Positions 10,652-27,510 of a stretch of 64,000 nt of DNA are shown piece after piece (the first letter of the stretch is position 1; each line of letters begins with the position of its first letter). Source of the DNA: Neomoorella sulfitireducens. Lineage in GTDB: Bacteria; Bacillota; DSM-521; Neomoorellales; Neomoorellaceae. The stretch spans positions 496,001-560,000 of the forward strand of contig NZ_JANRHG010000001.1 in assembly GCF_024733845.1 (NCBI RefSeq). The letters are read 5' to 3'. A model generated the notes under the pieces. It saw nothing but the letters and a program-made list of their open reading frames with translations. It was not told the DNA's origin and did no database searches. The position numbers were made by a program, and so were the translations under genes.

Positions 10652-10676
10652 GGGATCAGGCATAGAGCCTGATCCC
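10652..10676 (-). other. Hairpin between tuf copy 1 and rpsJ
   Basis: Ten perfectly complementary bases (GGGATCAGGC and GCCTGATCCC) flank a five-base loop in the 62-nt gap between tuf and rpsJ. No T-run follows on the minus strand, so it does not look like an intrinsic terminator. It may be an RNA processing or stability element between the str and S10 clusters. The function is inferred only. Confidence 0.5.
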
Positions 10677-10686
10677 TGGCCTGGTA

Positions 10687-11890
<1,204 letters not shown>

Positions 11891-11907
<17 letters not shown>

Positions 11908-12132
11908 TGGTATGAGATGTGAGAAGTGGGAGGTTAGAGGTGAGTTTTTATTTTTCACCTCATTCTCCCCTTCTGGTTGCCAGGTATATCTTTTTGCATC
12001 GCCCTGACAGGTAAAATTCCTTTTAATATCCCCCATGCAAACATTTTGGGGGTAATTTGTAGCCTTTAAGTCGCGGGGATAGAGAGGGAGCAGTTACTAA
12101 TCTTTAAACTTACTCCCCATCTCATACTTGCC
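11891..12132 (-). other. fusA-tuf spacer with a hairpin and a purine-rich repeat unit
   Basis: This 242-nt spacer is unusually long for the str operon. It holds an inverted repeat GAGGTGA / TCACCTC around an AT-rich loop (about 11939-11963), a CCCCC / GGGGG hairpin (about 12030-12052), and the purine-rich string GAGAAGTGGGAGGTTAGAGG (about 11920-11939). That string resembles others near 40380 and 46910. I see no complete ORF or clear consensus promoter. Confidence 0.4.
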
Positions 12133-14211
12133 CTAGGCCCCCTGGCGTTTGGCTATAATCTCGGCGGCAATATTCTGGGGTACCTCTTCGTAATGACTGA
12201 ACTGCATTACATACGTACCCCGCCCCTGGGTCCGTGACCGCAGGTCGGTGGCGTAACCAAACATTTCTGCCAGGGGAACTAAGGCGCGTATAACCTGGGC
12301 TCCGGCCCGGGGTTCCATGCCTTCCACCCTGCCGCGCCTGGCATTCAGGTCGCCTATCACGTCGCCCATGTATTCCTCCGGCACTACTACCTCAACCTTC
12401 ATAACCGGTTCCAGCAGGACCGGGCCGGCCTTTTTGGCCGCTTCCTTGAAAGCCAGGGAACCGGCAATCTTGAAGGCCATTTCCGAGGAATCAACCTCGT
12501 GGTAAGAACCGTCTACCAGGGACACCCGGACCTCTACTACCGGGTAGCCTGCCAGGACGCCGTTACTCATGGCTTCCTGGATGCCGGCGTCAACTGCAGG
12601 CACATACTCTTTTGGTACGACCCCGCCGACGATCTTGTTGAGAAATTCATAGCCTTTACCCGGCTCCTGGGGTTCTACTTCGATAACAACGTGCCCGTAC
12701 TGGCCGCGGCCACCCGTTTGGCGAATAAACTTGCCTTCTGCCTTGACTGCCCGGCGAAGAGTTTCTTTATAGGCCACCTGGGGCCGGCCGACCTTGGCTC
12801 CTACTTTAAACTCCCGCAGCAGGCGATCAACAATAATCTCGAGGTGCAGTTCGCCCATACCGGAAATGATGGTCTGGCCGGTTTCCGGGTCGGTGTGCAT
12901 CTTAAAGGTCGGGTCCTCTTCGGCCAGCCTCTGGAGGGCCAGGCTCATCTTCTCCTGGTCGGCTTTAGTCTTGGGCTCAATGGCCACAGAAATAACCGGT
13001 TCGGGGAATTCCATGGCCTCCAGGACAATGGGATGCTGCTCATCGCACAGGGTATCGCCGGTAGTTGTTTCCTTTAAGCCTACAGCCGCCGCAATATCGC
13101 CGGCATAGGCTTCATCAACCTCTTCCCGGTGATTGGCATGCATGCGTAAAATGCGGCCGATGCGCTCCCGGCGCCCCTTGGTGGAATTATAAACATAAGA
13201 ACCGGATTTCAGGGTTCCGGAATAAACCCGGAAAAAGGTCAACTTACCTACGTAAGGGTCGGCCATAATTTTGAAGGCCAGGGCGGCAAAAGGCTCGTTA
13301 TCGCTTGAATGGCGTTCATCCTCGGAACCTGTTTCCGGGTCAATACCCTGGATGGCCGGTACATCAGTAGGGGCAGGTAAAAAATCTACCACTGCATCCA
13401 GGAGCGGCTGGACGCCTTTATTTTTAAAGGAAGAACCGCAGAGGACGGGTACCATCTTTACCGCAATGGTGGCCTTGCGAATACCGGCTTTTATCTCGTC
13501 TTCAGTCAGCTCTTCCCCTTCCAGGTACTTGAGCATTAATTCTTCGTCGCTTTCGGCCACGGCCTCTAAAAGCTTTTCCCGGTATTCTTGCACCAGGTCT
13601 GCCATATCAGCCGGAACAGGTCCTTCTTCAATAGTTGTGCCTAACTCATCTATATAGTAAATAGCCTTCTGCCGAATTAGATCTACCAGGCCGCGAAAAT
13701 TCTCTTCGGCGCCGATGGGCAGCTGGATGGGTACCGGGTTGGCCCCCAGGCGTTCGGCAATCATCCTGACACCCCGGAAGAAATCAGCGCCAACGCGGTC
13801 CATTTTATTGATATAGGCAATCCGGGGAACGCCGTACTTATCGGCCTGGCGCCAGACGGTTTCCGACTGGGGCTCTACCCCGCCTACGGAACAGAAAACA
13901 GCTATCGCCCCGTCAAGGACGCGCAAGGAACGCTCTACCTCTACGGTAAAATCCACGTGCCCTGGCGTGTCGATAATATTAATACGATGTTCACGCCAGA
14001 AACAGGTAGTAGCCGCCGAGGTTATGGTAATACCCCGTTCCTGTTCCTGGACCATCCAGTCCATGGTAGCATTGCCGTCATGCACCTCGCCCAGGCGATG
14101 GACGCGGCCGGTGTAGAAAAGTATTCTCTCGGTGGTAGTTGTTTTACCGGCATCAATGTGGGCCATGATGCCGATGTTTCTCGTTTTTTCCAGCGGGTAT
14201 TCTCGAGCCAT
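12133..14211 (-). CDS. fusA: Elongation factor G
   Basis: EF-G is the GTPase that drives translocation and, with RRF, ribosome recycling. The frame extends upstream to 14301, but the ATG at 14211, preceded by GGGAAGGAACTTT, gives [20 protein letters not shown] and 692 aa, the family length. It has G1 [10 protein letters not shown]3 DTPGHVD, G4 NKMD, domain IV with [16 protein letters not shown], and a C-terminal domain V. It lies in str order, 90 nt after rpsG. Confidence 0.97.
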   Translation of the reverse strand: MAREYPLEKTRNIGIMAHIDAGKTTTTERILFYTGRVHRLGEVHDGNATMDWMVQEQERGITITSAATTCFWREHRINIIDTPGHVDFTVEVERSLRVLDGAIAVFCSVGGVEPQSETVWRQADKYGVPRIAYINKMDRVGADFFRGVRMIAERLGANPVPIQLPIGAEENFRGLVDLIRQKAIYYIDELGTTIEEGPVPADMADLVQEYREKLLEAVAESDEELMLKYLEGEELTEDEIKAGIRKATIAVKMVPVLCGSSFKNKGVQPLLDAVVDFLPAPTDVPAIQGIDPETGSEDERHSSDNEPFAALAFKIMADPYVGKLTFFRVYSGTLKSGSYVYNSTKGRRERIGRILRMHANHREEVDEAYAGDIAAAVGLKETTTGDTLCDEQHPIVLEAMEFPEPVISVAIEPKTKADQEKMSLALQRLAEEDPTFKMHTDPETGQTIISGMGELHLEIIVDRLLREFKVGAKVGRPQVAYKETLRRAVKAEGKFIRQTGGRGQYGHVVIEVEPQEPGKGYEFLNKIVGGVVPKEYVPAVDAGIQEAMSNGVLAGYPVVEVRVSLVDGSYHEVDSSEMAFKIAGSLAFKEAAKKAGPVLLEPVMKVEVVVPEEYMGDVIGDLNARRGRVEGMEPRAGAQVIRALVPLAEMFGYATDLRSRTQGRGTYVMQFSHYEEVPQNIAAEIIAKRQGA

Positions 14212-14301
14212 AAAGTTCCTTCCCTTCTTGTAATCAGGTTTCAGGTACCGGAGGTCGCTGTGAGGCGAGACCGCCGGTTCCCGGGCCCCTGACCCCCACA
14301 C

Positions 14302-14775
<474 letters not shown>

Positions 14776-14792
14776 TTATCCCCCCCTTACCA

Positions 14793-15167
14793 CTATTTTT
14801 TAGGCCGTTTGGCACCATACTTGGAACGACCCTGGTTGCGGTTCTGGACGCCGGCAGAATCAAGGGTACCCCTGATAATATGATACCTGACGCCTGGTAG
14901 ATCCTTAACCCTGCCTCCTCTTACCAGAACCACCGAGTGTTCCTGCAGATTATGGCCGATACCGGGGATATAGGCGGTCACCTCGATACCATTGGTGAGG
15001 CGTACCCTGGCTACCTTGCGCAGGGCCGAATTAGGTTTTTTGGGCGTCGTTGTATAGACGCGGGTACAGACACCTCTTTTCTGGGGGCATTCCCTCAAAG
15101 CCGGCGCCGTTGACTTTTTAATAACCTTTTCCCGCGCCTCGCGTACTAGCTGCTGGATTGTCGGCAT
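14793..15167 (-). CDS. rpsL: 30S ribosomal protein S12
   Basis: S12 controls decoding fidelity and is the streptomycin target. The frame could start at 15176, but the ATG at 15167, 8 nt after GGAGG, gives [15 protein letters not shown] and 124 aa. The resistance-linked lysines are in wild-type contexts ([20 protein letters not shown] and [14 protein letters not shown]), so ribosomal streptomycin resistance is not predicted. It is first in the str cluster after the L7Ae-like gene. Confidence 0.97.
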   Translation of the reverse strand: MPTIQQLVREAREKVIKKSTAPALRECPQKRGVCTRVYTTTPKKPNSALRKVARVRLTNGIEVTAYIPGIGHNLQEHSVVLVRGGRVKDLPGVRYHIIRGTLDSAGVQNRNQGRSKYGAKRPKK

Positions 15168-15188
15168 ACCTTCCACCTCCTTCCCCGG

Positions 15189-15440
15189 CTATTCTTCCAG
15201 GATGACGGCCGAGGCCGAACCTACTTCGATACCGCAGGCCCGCCCCAACTCTTTCATTGAGTCTACCTCGATTATTTCAATGCCCCGCCCTCGACAAAGC
15301 TGGATTAACGGCCCTGTTACATGGGGCTCGGCATCCCTGGCTATATAGACCACCCGGGCTGTCCCCTTCATCACCGCCTTGGTGACCTGCTTAGTGCCTA
15401 CCGCGCGCTTTTTGGCCACCCGTAAACGTTCATAGGACAT
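15189..15440 (-). CDS. rplGB: L7Ae-family RNA-binding protein (YbxF/RplGB type)
   Basis: This 83-residue protein has the L7Ae/L30e fold pattern: VGTKQVTKAVMKGTARVVYI, then the variable loop and GRACGIEVGSASAVIL. Bacillus YbxF binds kink-turn RNAs. It sits between rpoC and rpsL, exactly where ybxF lies in Bacillus. It follows rpoC by about 40 nt that include a run of Gs acting as its ribosome-binding site. Its biological partner is not known from sequence. Confidence 0.92.
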   Translation of the reverse strand: MSYERLRVAKKRAVGTKQVTKAVMKGTARVVYIARDAEPHVTGPLIQLCRGRGIEIIEVDSMKELGRACGIEVGSASAVILEE

Positions 15441-15480
15441 AATTTACCCCCCCCCTGGGCAGTCACACTTTTTTATAGTA

Positions 15481-18981
<3,501 letters not shown>

Positions 18982-19010
18982 TATTCCTGCCCCCCTAGAA
19001 GAACTCAGTA

Positions 19011-22000
19011 TTATTCTTCTTCAAAATCGTCGCCTGGGACTACCCTGGCCCGTGGTTTGATGAGGGAATAATCATTATCGAAATCATCGCCGTTTAAATC
19101 AAGATCAAGTTCGTCAGCTTCAATATCGGGAGGTTCAAAATCCAGTTCTTCTTCCCCTTCGGCCTCCCCGGCAACTTCTTCGGGTTCGGCTTCAGGCTGC
19201 CCCTGGATGTCAAGCCCCAGGTCCTGGGCTGCTTCAACACCATCATCCTCGTCTTCTTTTATCTCGATCTCTTCATTTTCCTCGGAAAGAACTTTAACAT
19301 CCAGGCCCAGGCTTTGCAGTTCTTTTATTAACACCTTAAAGGATTCCGGCACGCCCGGTTCGGGAACATTTTCTCCTTTGACGATGGCCTCGTAGGTCTT
19401 GACGCGGCCGACGACATCGTCTGATTTTACCGTCAGGATCTCCTGGAGGGTATAGGCCGCACCATAGGCTTCCAGCGCCCAGACCTCCATTTCCCCGAAG
19501 CGCTGGCCGCCAAACTGGGCTTTACCACCCAGGGGCTGCTGGGTAACCAGGGAATAGGGACCGGTAGACCGGGCATGGATCTTGTCATCTACCAGGTGGG
19601 CCAGTTTCAGCATATACATATATCCAACGGTAATAGGACGGTCAAAGGGCTCACCGGTACGGCCGTCGTAAAGGATAGTCTTTCCATCTTCGGGCAGGCC
19701 GGCCTCTCTCAGCTTGGCCTTGATTTCCTCTTCCGAGGCCCCGTCAAAAACAGGAGTGGCCACATGGATCCCCAGGGTACTGGCCGCCAGGCCAAGGTGG
19801 GTTTCCAGGATCTGGCCGAGGTTCATTCGCGAAGGCACGCCCAGGGGATTTAAAACAATCTCAATGGGGGTACCATCGGGAAGGAAGGGCATATCCTCCT
19901 CCGGCAGGATACGGGAGATAACGCCCTTATTTCCATGGCGCCCGGCCATCTTATCACCCACGGAAATCTTTCTTTTCTGGGCCACATAAACCCGCACCAG
20001 CTCATTAACGCCGGGAGCCAGTTCATCCCCATTCTCCCGGGAGAAAACTTTAACATCGACGACAATACCGGATTCCCCGTGGGGTACCCTTAAGGAAGTA
20101 TCCCTTACTTCCCTGGCTTTTTCACCGAAAATGGCCCTGAGAAGGCGCTCTTCGGCGGTAAGTTCCGTCTCGCCCTTGGGTGTAACTTTTCCAACCAGGA
20201 TATCGCCCGGTCGTACCTCGGCTCCTATCCGGATGATGCCCCGCTCATCCAGGTCTTTTAAAACGTCTTCGCTGACATTGGGAATATCGCGGGTGATTTC
20301 CTCCGGTCCCAGCTTGGTATCCCGGGCGTCACATTCATATTCCTCAATGTGAATAGAAGTAAAAATATCTTCCTTGACCAGCTTCTCACTGATGAGGATG
20401 GCGTCCTCGTAGTTGTATCCTTCCCAAGTCATAAAGGCCACCAGGACGTTGCGCCCCAGGGCCAACTCGCCCTGATTGGTGGACGGCCCGTCGGCTATGG
20501 GCTGGCCGGCCGATACCCGCTCTCCTTTCCGGATGATGGGCTTCTGGTTAATGCAGGTGCCCTGGTTGGAACGGGCAAATTTTTGCAGGCGATAGGTGTC
20601 TAAAGTACCGTCGTCGTTACGGATAACGATCTCGCGGGCCGTTACCCGTTCAACAATGCCGCTGTTTTTCGCCAGGATGACTGCCCCGGAATCCCGGGCC
20701 GCCCGCCATTCCATGCCGGTACCTACCACCGGCGCCTGGGTCCTTAATAGAGGTACGGCCTGGCGCTGCATGTTGGCCCCCATGAGGGCCCGGTTGGCGT
20801 CATCATGCTCCAGGAAAGGAATCAGGGCTGTGGCGACACTCACCATTTGCTTGGGAGAAACGTCCATGTAGTCAACCCGTTCGGCCGGCACAACTACAAT
20901 CTCCCCGGCATGGCGGGCATTAACCCGTTTCTCTAAAAAACGGCCTTCTTCATCAAGGGGGGCGTTGGCCTGGGCGATGACGTACTTGTCCTCTTCATCG
21001 GCAGTAAGATAGTAAATTTCATCGGTGACAACGCCTTTTTCTTTATCAACCCGGCGGTAGGGGGTTTCAATAAAACCGAACTCATTAATACGGGCATAAG
21101 TACTTAAGGAGCCTATCAGGCCGATGTTCGGGCCTTCGGGAGTCTCGATGGGGCACATGCGGCCGTAGTGGGAGGTATGCACGTCCCGCACTTCGAAACC
21201 GGCCCGTTCCCGGGACAGGCCACCTGGTCCAAGGGCAGAAAGGCGGCGTTTATGGGTTAACTCAGCCAGGGGATTGGTCTGATCCATAAACTGGGACAGC
21301 TGGCTGGAACCGAAAAATTCCTTGATGGCCGCCACAACCGGCCGGATGTTAATCAACACCTGGGGTGTAATGACGTCCACATCCTGGATGGTCATTCGCT
21401 CCCGCACTACCCGTTCCATACGGGCGAGGCCAATGCGAAACTGGTTCTGGAGGAGCTCGCCGACGGAACGCAGGCGGCGGTTGCCCAGGTGGTCAATGTC
21501 GTCAGGCTTAACCTCGCCATCCATAAGTCGCAGCAGGTATTTGACGGCGTGGATAATATCCTCTTTTGTAAGGCAGCGTATATAATCCTGGCGGCCGTTG
21601 ACTTCCCGGGTCAAAACACCATGACCCAGTTTTTTATTTAGTTTATAGCGGCCAACATTGCCCAGGTCATAGCGTTTGGGATCAAAAAATAAAGCCTCCA
21701 GCAGGTTCCTGGCACTCTCGACGGTCGGTGGCTCGCCCGGGCGCAGGCGTTTATAGATCTCCACCAGGGCTTCTTCTTCGGAATCGGTATTGTCTTTTTC
21801 CAGGGTATTCTGGATACGCGTATCAAAGTCAAAGAGCTCAAGGATCCTGGCATTGGTCGTATAGCCCAGGGCGCGCAGGAGGACGGTGGCCGGAATCTTA
21901 CGGGTGCGGTCAATCCGGACATAGATGCTCTCTGTGTTATCGGTTTCAAACTCCAGCCAGGCGCCCCGGTTAGGAATAATGGTAGCACCGTATACTTTCG

Positions 22001-22457
22001 TGCCGCTGGCATCAATGCTTTCCGTATAATAGGCCCCCGGGGAACGAACTAGCTGGCTGACAATAACCCTTTCGGCACCGTTAATGATAAAGGTGCCCTT
22101 TTCCGTCATAATGGGGAAATCCCCCATAAATACTTCCTGTTCTTTGACTTCGCCGGTCTCTTTGTTGATTAGGCGCACTTTTACCCGGAGGGGGGCAGCA
22201 TAGGTCATATCCCGCTCTTTACATTCTTCCTGGGAATACTTGGGCTCGCCCAGGGAATAATCAATGAACTCCAGGACCAGGTTGCCGGTAAAATCCTGGA
22301 TCGGCGAAATGTCATGCAATATTTCCCGCAAACCCTCGTCAATGAACCACTGGTAAGAGTTACGTTGAATTTCAATCAGGTTTGGTAACTCCAGGGTTTC
22401 CTTAATCTTGGCAAAGGTCCAGCGTTCCCTGGTCCCGACTTTAACCGGATAAGTCAA
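19011..22457 (-). CDS. rpoB: RNA polymerase beta subunit with acidic C-terminal tail
   Basis: This is the beta subunit of RNA polymerase. The rifampicin-binding region ([20 protein letters not shown], then [12 protein letters not shown]) looks wild type. The open frame reaches 22490, but the TTG at 22457, 7 nt after seven Gs, gives [15 protein letters not shown] (1148 aa). A CTG two codons upstream (MKLTYPV) cannot be excluded. The last ~95 residues, after the conserved end, are very acidic (many E and D) and not part of the core fold. Upstream are its own promoter and an attenuator-like terminator. Confidence 0.95.
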   Translation of the reverse strand: MTYPVKVGTRERWTFAKIKETLELPNLIEIQRNSYQWFIDEGLREILHDISPIQDFTGNLVLEFIDYSLGEPKYSQEECKERDMTYAAPLRVKVRLINKETGEVKEQEVFMGDFPIMTEKGTFIINGAERVIVSQLVRSPGAYYTESIDASGTKVYGATIIPNRGAWLEFETDNTESIYVRIDRTRKIPATVLLRALGYTTNARILELFDFDTRIQNTLEKDNTDSEEEALVEIYKRLRPGEPPTVESARNLLEALFFDPKRYDLGNVGRYKLNKKLGHGVLTREVNGRQDYIRCLTKEDIIHAVKYLLRLMDGEVKPDDIDHLGNRRLRSVGELLQNQFRIGLARMERVVRERMTIQDVDVITPQVLINIRPVVAAIKEFFGSSQLSQFMDQTNPLAELTHKRRLSALGPGGLSRERAGFEVRDVHTSHYGRMCPIETPEGPNIGLIGSLSTYARINEFGFIETPYRRVDKEKGVVTDEIYYLTADEEDKYVIAQANAPLDEEGRFLEKRVNARHAGEIVVVPAERVDYMDVSPKQMVSVATALIPFLEHDDANRALMGANMQRQAVPLLRTQAPVVGTGMEWRAARDSGAVILAKNSGIVERVTAREIVIRNDDGTLDTYRLQKFARSNQGTCINQKPIIRKGERVSAGQPIADGPSTNQGELALGRNVLVAFMTWEGYNYEDAILISEKLVKEDIFTSIHIEEYECDARDTKLGPEEITRDIPNVSEDVLKDLDERGIIRIGAEVRPGDILVGKVTPKGETELTAEERLLRAIFGEKAREVRDTSLRVPHGESGIVVDVKVFSRENGDELAPGVNELVRVYVAQKRKISVGDKMAGRHGNKGVISRILPEEDMPFLPDGTPIEIVLNPLGVPSRMNLGQILETHLGLAASTLGIHVATPVFDGASEEEIKAKLREAGLPEDGKTILYDGRTGEPFDRPITVGYMYMLKLAHLVDDKIHARSTGPYSLVTQQPLGGKAQFGGQRFGEMEVWALEAYGAAYTLQEILTVKSDDVVGRVKTYEAIVKGENVPEPGVPESFKVLIKELQSLGLDVKVLSEENEEIEIKEDEDDGVEAAQDLGLDIQGQPEAEPEEVAGEAEGEEELDFEPPDIEADELDLDLNGDDFDNDYSLIKPRARVVPGDDFEEE

Positions 22458-22592
22458 CTTCAGTCCCCCCCACAAGAAATTCAAAAGCAAGGTAATGGCA
22501 ACCTCGCTTTTGACCTTTAAAGTTCCTGCTACCTATTATTGCCGTCCAAGGAAATCCTTAATCATACGGCGGCAAATTAATGGCATTTAATT

Positions 22593-22621
22593 ATGATAGC
22601 ATAAAAGACAACCGGCGTCAA
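22593..22621 (-). promoter_or_regulatory. Sigma-A promoter for rpoBC
   Basis: On the minus strand TTGACG (22621-22616) and TATCAT (22598-22593) are separated by 17 nt. This near-consensus promoter lies directly after the terminator that follows rplL and about 135 nt before rpoB, so rpoBC can be transcribed independently of rplJL. Confidence 0.75.
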
Positions 22622-22662
22622 GAAAAAATCAAAGCCAGGGGTAATCTTCTCCCTGGCTTTGA
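22622..22662 (-). terminator. Intrinsic terminator/attenuator between rplL and rpoB
   Basis: Twelve complementary bases TCAAAGCCAGGG / CCCTGGCTTTGA surround a 10-nt loop and are followed by TTTTTT on the minus strand. The position between rplL and rpoB matches the partial attenuator known at this junction in other bacteria. Confidence 0.85.
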
Positions 22663-22673
22663 TAACAGGCAAA

Positions 22674-23054
22674 CTATTTTATTTCTACCGTGGCGCCGGC
22701 TTCCTCCAGTTTGGCTTTGATGCTTTCTGCTTCCTCTTTGCTGACCTTTTCTTTAACAGGCTTGGGAGCATTATCTACCAGGTCCTTGGCTTCCTTAAGT
22801 CCCAGGGCGGTAATTTCACGTACTACTTTAATGACATTAATCTTTTTGTCACCGGCGGACTTCAGGATGACGTCAAATTCCGTCTGCTCTTCTACCGGTG
22901 CTTCGGCCGGGGCAGCTGCTCCCGGAGCTACGGCCATTGCCACCGGTGCAGCAGCGCTAACGCCGAATTCTTCTTCCAGGGCTTTAACCAGTTCGGCGAG
23001 CTCCAGCACCGTCAAACCTTTAACGATTTCGATGATTTCCTGAACTTTGCTCAT
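22674..23054 (-). CDS. rplL: 50S ribosomal protein L7/L12
   Basis: L7/L12 forms the flexible stalk that recruits translational GTPases. It has 126 aa. The N-terminal dimerisation helix ([20 protein letters not shown]) is joined by an alanine/proline hinge to the C-terminal domain, with [20 protein letters not shown] and GATVEIK at the end. The hinge composition ([12 protein letters not shown]) is typical. It is followed by the terminator ahead of rpoB. Confidence 0.98.
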   Translation of the reverse strand: MSKVQEIIEIVKGLTVLELAELVKALEEEFGVSAAAPVAMAVAPGAAAPAEAPVEEQTEFDVILKSAGDKKINVIKVVREITALGLKEAKDLVDNAPKPVKEKVSKEEAESIKAKLEEAGATVEIK

Positions 23055-23083
23055 AATTGAGAGTCACTCCTTTAAAAATTGTT

Positions 23084-23614
23084 TTATGCTGCTTCTTCTT
23101 TCTTCTTGCGAATGGCCTCCAGAACATAGGCGAGATTACGGATATTTCCGGCCAGGACGTTGACTAGCCCCGCCAGGGGAGCCTGGAAGCCGCCCACCAC
23201 TTTAGCCAGGAGCTGTTCGCGGGAGGGCAGGTCGGCCAGGGTTTTGATCTCGTCCGGACTAATGACCCGCCCCTGCAAAACCCCTGCTTTAATCTGGAAG
23301 GTTTTGCTGCCCCGCATTACTTCCGATAAGATCTTAGCAGGAGCGGCAGGGTCGTTTAAGCTAAAGGCCGCAGCAGTTGGCCCTTCAAGAAAAGGTTCCA
23401 GGCCCTCCAGCCCCAATTCCCGGGCCGCCCTGCGCGTGAGGGTATTTTTCACTACTTTAAACTCCACACCGGCTTCCCGCATTTGCCGGCGTAGCCGGGT
23501 CATGTCGGCTACATTCATGCCCCGGTAGTCGGCCAGGATGGTGACGATGGAGTTGCCCAGCTTTTCCTTGACTTCGGCCACTGCTGCCACCTTGGCTTCC
23601 CGCTGCTTGTTCAT
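23084..23614 (-). CDS. rplJ: 50S ribosomal protein L10
   Basis: L10 anchors L7/L12 dimers on the stalk base and binds its own leader RNA to repress the rplJL unit. The 176-residue product has the N-terminal rRNA-binding domain ([35 protein letters not shown]) and a C-terminal helix that binds L7/L12. It is preceded by a recognisable L10 leader. Confidence 0.97.
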   Translation of the reverse strand: MNKQREAKVAAVAEVKEKLGNSIVTILADYRGMNVADMTRLRRQMREAGVEFKVVKNTLTRRAARELGLEGLEPFLEGPTAAAFSLNDPAAPAKILSEVMRGSKTFQIKAGVLQGRVISPDEIKTLADLPSREQLLAKVVGGFQAPLAGLVNVLAGNIRNLAYVLEAIRKKKEEAA

Positions 23615-23627
23615 TGCCCCACCTCCA

Positions 23628-23770
23628 TTTCAAAAAATAAAAGCCCCGCAGACATGCGAGGACAAAAGGCTAGAGTAACACAGCCGAATATGCTACCTCG
23701 GCAGGAAATATTAAGCCTAAAAGGCACCTGCTGTCTACGGTAAACAGGTTATTAAGTTGCCAGGCAAATG
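23628..23770 (-). ncRNA. Ribosomal protein L10 leader (autoregulatory mRNA leader)
   Basis: The minus-strand sequence upstream of rplJ contains AACCTGTTTACCGTAGACAG, CAGGTGCC, CCTGCCGAGGT, and a final hairpin CCTCGCATGTCTGCGGGG followed by TTTTATTTTTT. This order matches the L10-leader family, in which L10(L12)4 binding controls expression. The last hairpin can act as a terminator. Recognition is from memory of the motif and was not checked with a covariance model. Confidence 0.85.
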
Positions 23771-23774
23771 TATT

Positions 23775-24470
23775 TTACTTTACGGCCCGTACGGGGTTAA
23801 CTTTTATTCCCGGGCCCATGGTCGTGGAAAGGCTGATGCTCTTTAAATACTGGCCCCTGGCCGCTGCCGGTTTGGCCCTTACCAGGGCTTCTATTAAGGC
23901 CTGGAAATTTTCTTTCAGCTTATCTTCCGCAAAACTGGCTTTGCCTATAGGTGCATGGACAATGGCCGTCTTGTCTACCCGGAATTCAATTTTACCGGCT
24001 TTTACTTCCTTAACGGCACGGGTCACGTCCATGGTTACCGTCCCCGCCTTGGGATTGGGCATCAATCCCCGCGGTCCTAAAATGCGGCCCAGCTTGCCTA
24101 CGGTGCCCATCATATCCGGGGTGGCGATAGCCACATCAAAGTCGAGCCAGCCGCCCTGGATTTTTTCCACCAGGTCTTCGGCGCCAACAAAATCGGCCCC
24201 GGCTTCCTCTGCTTCCCTGGCTTTTTCTCCCTTGGCAAACACCAGCACCCGCCGGGTTTTGCCGGTACCGTTGGGCAGGACCACCGTCCCGCGCACCTGC
24301 TGGTCGGCGTGGCGGGGGTCGACCCCCAGTTTTACTGCCACTTCAACAGTTTCGTCGAATTTGGCGCTGGCCGTTTTCTTAACCAGGGCTATAGCTTCAT
24401 CGGGTTCGTAAAGCTGATGCCTTTCAACAAGCTTGCCGATTTCGCGATATCTCTTACCATGCTTGGGCAT
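23775..24470 (-). CDS. rplA: 50S ribosomal protein L1
   Basis: L1 forms the mobile stalk at the E site and can repress its own operon. It has 231 aa with [20 protein letters not shown] at the N-terminus and the family signature [20 protein letters not shown]. It lies 53 nt after rplK and just before the L10 leader. Confidence 0.98.
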   Translation of the reverse strand: MPKHGKRYREIGKLVERHQLYEPDEAIALVKKTASAKFDETVEVAVKLGVDPRHADQQVRGTVVLPNGTGKTRRVLVFAKGEKAREAEEAGADFVGAEDLVEKIQGGWLDFDVAIATPDMMGTVGKLGRILGPRGLMPNPKAGTVTMDVTRAVKEVKAGKIEFRVDKTAIVHAPIGKASFAEDKLKENFQALIEALVRAKPAAARGQYLKSISLSTTMGPGIKVNPVRAVK

Positions 24471-24523
24471 ATAATCTTTCCTCCTTGTGGTACAAGCGGA
24501 TTGCTCCTCCCACCGGCTGCTAT

Positions 24524-24958
24524 TTAAGCCTCTACTTCCACACCCATGCTGCGGGCCGTACCCTCAACCATGCGCATGGCAGCTTCAACGCTGGCGGCAT
24601 TTAAATCCTTCATCTTTAGTTCGGCTATCTCTCTAACCTTTTCCCGGGAAATCTTACCGACTTTCTTGCGGTTGGGCTCCCCGGAAGCCGTCTCAATACC
24701 CAGGGCTTTTTTAATCAGGACGGCGGCCGGCGGCGTTTTGGTAATAAAAGTAAAGGAACGGTCTTCGTAAACAGTTATCTCTACCGGAATGATCAAACCT
24801 GCCTGGCCGGCAGTCCGGTCGTTAAACTCTTTAACGAAGGCCATAATGTTAACACCATGTTGGCCAAGGGCCGGTCCTACCGGTGGTGCCGGCGTTGCCT
24901 TGCCTGCCGGGACCTGGAGTTTAACAACTGCCGTGACTTTCTTGGCTTTTGGTGGCAA
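24524..24958 (-). CDS. rplK: 50S ribosomal protein L11
   Basis: L11 sits at the GTPase-associated centre and is needed for the stringent response. A frame from GTG 24967 exists, but that GTG is the last part of the Shine-Dalgarno AAAGGAGGTG. The TTG at 24958, 8 nt after GGAGG, gives [20 protein letters not shown] and 144 aa. The signatures [20 protein letters not shown] and [12 protein letters not shown] are present. It follows nusG by 14 nt. Confidence 0.95.
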   Translation of the reverse strand: MPPKAKKVTAVVKLQVPAGKATPAPPVGPALGQHGVNIMAFVKEFNDRTAGQAGLIIPVEITVYEDRSFTFITKTPPAAVLIKKALGIETASGEPNRKKVGKISREKVREIAELKMKDLNAASVEAAMRMVEGTARSMGVEVEA

Positions 24959-24972
24959 CTTTAACACCTCCT

Positions 24973-25500
24973 TTAAACTATTTTCTCGATCTGGTTGATG
25001 TCCAGCTCAATAGGTGTTTCCCGGCCGAACATGGAAACCATAACCTTTATCTTACCCTTGTCGGGCTGGATTTCTTCTATCGAACCAATAAAGTTCTCAA
25101 AGGGGCCGCTGGTGACGCGGACGTTTTCGCCCACGGCCACGTCTATCCGCGGCCGCGGCTCTTCGACACCCATTTGCTGCAGTATTTGCTGGGCTTCTTC
25201 TTCCCGGAGGGGTATAGGCTTGTTCCCAGTACCCACAAAGCCGGTTACCCCCGGTGTGTTGCGGACCACATACCAGGAATCGTCGGTCAGGATCATTTCT
25301 ACCATAACATAGCCGGGGTATATTTTCCGTTTTACGATTTTACGTTTGCCGTCCTTAACCTGGATCTCGTCTTCCATGGGCACTACTATCCGGAAGATCT
25401 TATCGCCCATGTTCATTGATTCGACGCGCTTTTCCAGGTTGGCTTTGACCTTATTTTCGTAACCGGAATAGGTGTGGATGACAAACCAGGCCTTATCCAT
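24973..25500 (-). CDS. nusG: Transcription elongation/antitermination factor NusG
   Basis: NusG binds RNA polymerase through its NGN domain and links it to ribosome or Rho through a KOW domain. The 175-residue product starts [20 protein letters not shown] (NGN) and has [20 protein letters not shown] (KOW) near residue 125. It is a housekeeping-length NusG, not a specialised paralogue. It lies 8 nt after secE. Confidence 0.97.
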   Translation of the reverse strand: MDKAWFVIHTYSGYENKVKANLEKRVESMNMGDKIFRIVVPMEDEIQVKDGKRKIVKRKIYPGYVMVEMILTDDSWYVVRNTPGVTGFVGTGNKPIPLREEEAQQILQQMGVEEPRPRIDVAVGENVRVTSGPFENFIGSIEEIQPDKGKIKVMVSMFGRETPIELDINQIEKIV

Positions 25501-25508
25501 AATAACCT

Positions 25509-25742
25509 CTACCGTAAGATCAGTTTGCCCAGGAGGAAGCTAAAGATAGAGTCAAAAAGCCACAATAAGGCCGCCACAATAAGCACCGAAACCAGTACTA
25601 CTGCCGTATAAGTTACCAATTCCTTGCGGGTTGGCCAGTGAACCTTTTTTAACTCAGCCCATGCCCCCCGCAAAAATTTGCTTGTCTGCTCTTTGAGACC
25701 GGCTTTGTTGCTTACGGTCCTGGCCGCAGTTTTTGTAGCCAT
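25509..25742 (-). CDS. secE: Preprotein translocase subunit SecE
   Basis: SecE clamps the SecY channel. It has 77 aa with a short basic amphipathic region containing FLRGAWAELKKVHWPTRKEL and one C-terminal membrane helix (VVLVSVLIVAALLWLFDSIF). This is the usual single-span Gram-positive form. It lies between rpmG and nusG. Confidence 0.97.
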   Translation of the reverse strand: MATKTAARTVSNKAGLKEQTSKFLRGAWAELKKVHWPTRKELVTYTAVVLVSVLIVAALLWLFDSIFSFLLGKLILR

Positions 25743-25756
25743 AGATAAAACCCGCC

Positions 25757-25906
25757 CTATTTCGTTTCTTTGTGTACGGTGTGCCTGCCGCAGTTACTGC
25801 AGTACTTTTTCAATTCCAGGCGATCGGGGTTATTCTTTTTATTTTTGCTGGTCATATAATTGCGTTGCTTGCACTCGGTACATGCCAGGGTAATTCCCAC
25901 CCGCAC
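25757..25906 (-). CDS. rpmG: 50S ribosomal protein L33, zinc-binding type
   Basis: The 49-residue product reads [20 protein letters not shown], then [20 protein letters not shown] and RHTVHKETK. The two CxxC pairs (CTEC and CSNC) can bind zinc, so this is the C+ form. The GTG start at 25906 lies 7 nt after GGAGGTG. The gene is placed before secE as in most Firmicutes. A zinc-free paralogue is not seen in this window. Confidence 0.95.
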   Translation of the reverse strand: MRVGITLACTECKQRNYMTSKNKKNNPDRLELKKYCSNCGRHTVHKETK

Positions 25907-26032
25907 TGACGTCCACCTCCGTCTATGATCAAAGTGGGGAGGGGAAGATCGCCCTCCGGCAAATCCCCCTTCCCACTCTTCCTGATATCTTTACCAGCCG
26001 CTATTTTCCCGGTTCGGATAAACACTTTTATT

Positions 26033-26061
26033 AGTGTGCCATAAATATAAAGCCCTGTCAA
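26033..26061 (-). promoter_or_regulatory. Candidate promoter for rpmG-secE-nusG
   Basis: A perfect -35 TTGACA (26061-26056) lies only 6 nt after the tuf stop codon. With 17-nt spacing the -10 would be CACACT (26038-26033), which keeps the A at position 2 and T at position 6 but is otherwise weak. A GC-rich imperfect hairpin (about 25934-25977) follows in the leader. I see no T-run that would make it a terminator. Confidence 0.5.
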
Positions 26062-26066
26062 TATCT

Positions 26067-27287
<1,221 letters not shown>

Positions 27288-27441
27288 CTAAAGTAACTTT
27301 TTTATTAGCTTCTTTGTCCCGCGCCAGTCCACGCAGCCGGGCATGGCTGTTCGCAAGAGATATTTCTACATTGGTCAGCCTTTTCCTGCTTGTACCCTGT
27401 ATATTATTACCTCGACACTGTAAAATAATTCCGGTGACAGT

Positions 27442-27469
27442 TTGTTTTTAACAGTAGAAAGGGTATTAT
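27442..27469 (+). promoter_or_regulatory. Candidate promoter for the plus-strand membrane protein gene
   Basis: TTGTTT (27442-27447) and TATTAT (27464-27469) are separated by 16 nt, about 40 nt ahead of the ATG at 27511. Both boxes deviate from consensus, so this is tentative. Confidence 0.45.
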
Positions 27470-27510
27470 AGATTTATATGGCTTGTATTCTATGAAGGGA
27501 AAGGTTATCC

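Noticed and set aside
25932-25978. GC-rich inverted repeat in the rpmG leader considered as tuf terminator
   Set aside because: The arms are imperfect and no T-run follows. It also lies downstream of the proposed rpmG promoter, so it is at most leader structure.
27288-27344. 18-codon frame just upstream of tuf copy 2 ([18 protein letters not shown])
   Set aside because: It could be read as a leader peptide, but it has no Shine-Dalgarno sequence, and the tuf ribosome site begins right at its stop. I see no alternative hairpins that would make an attenuator.
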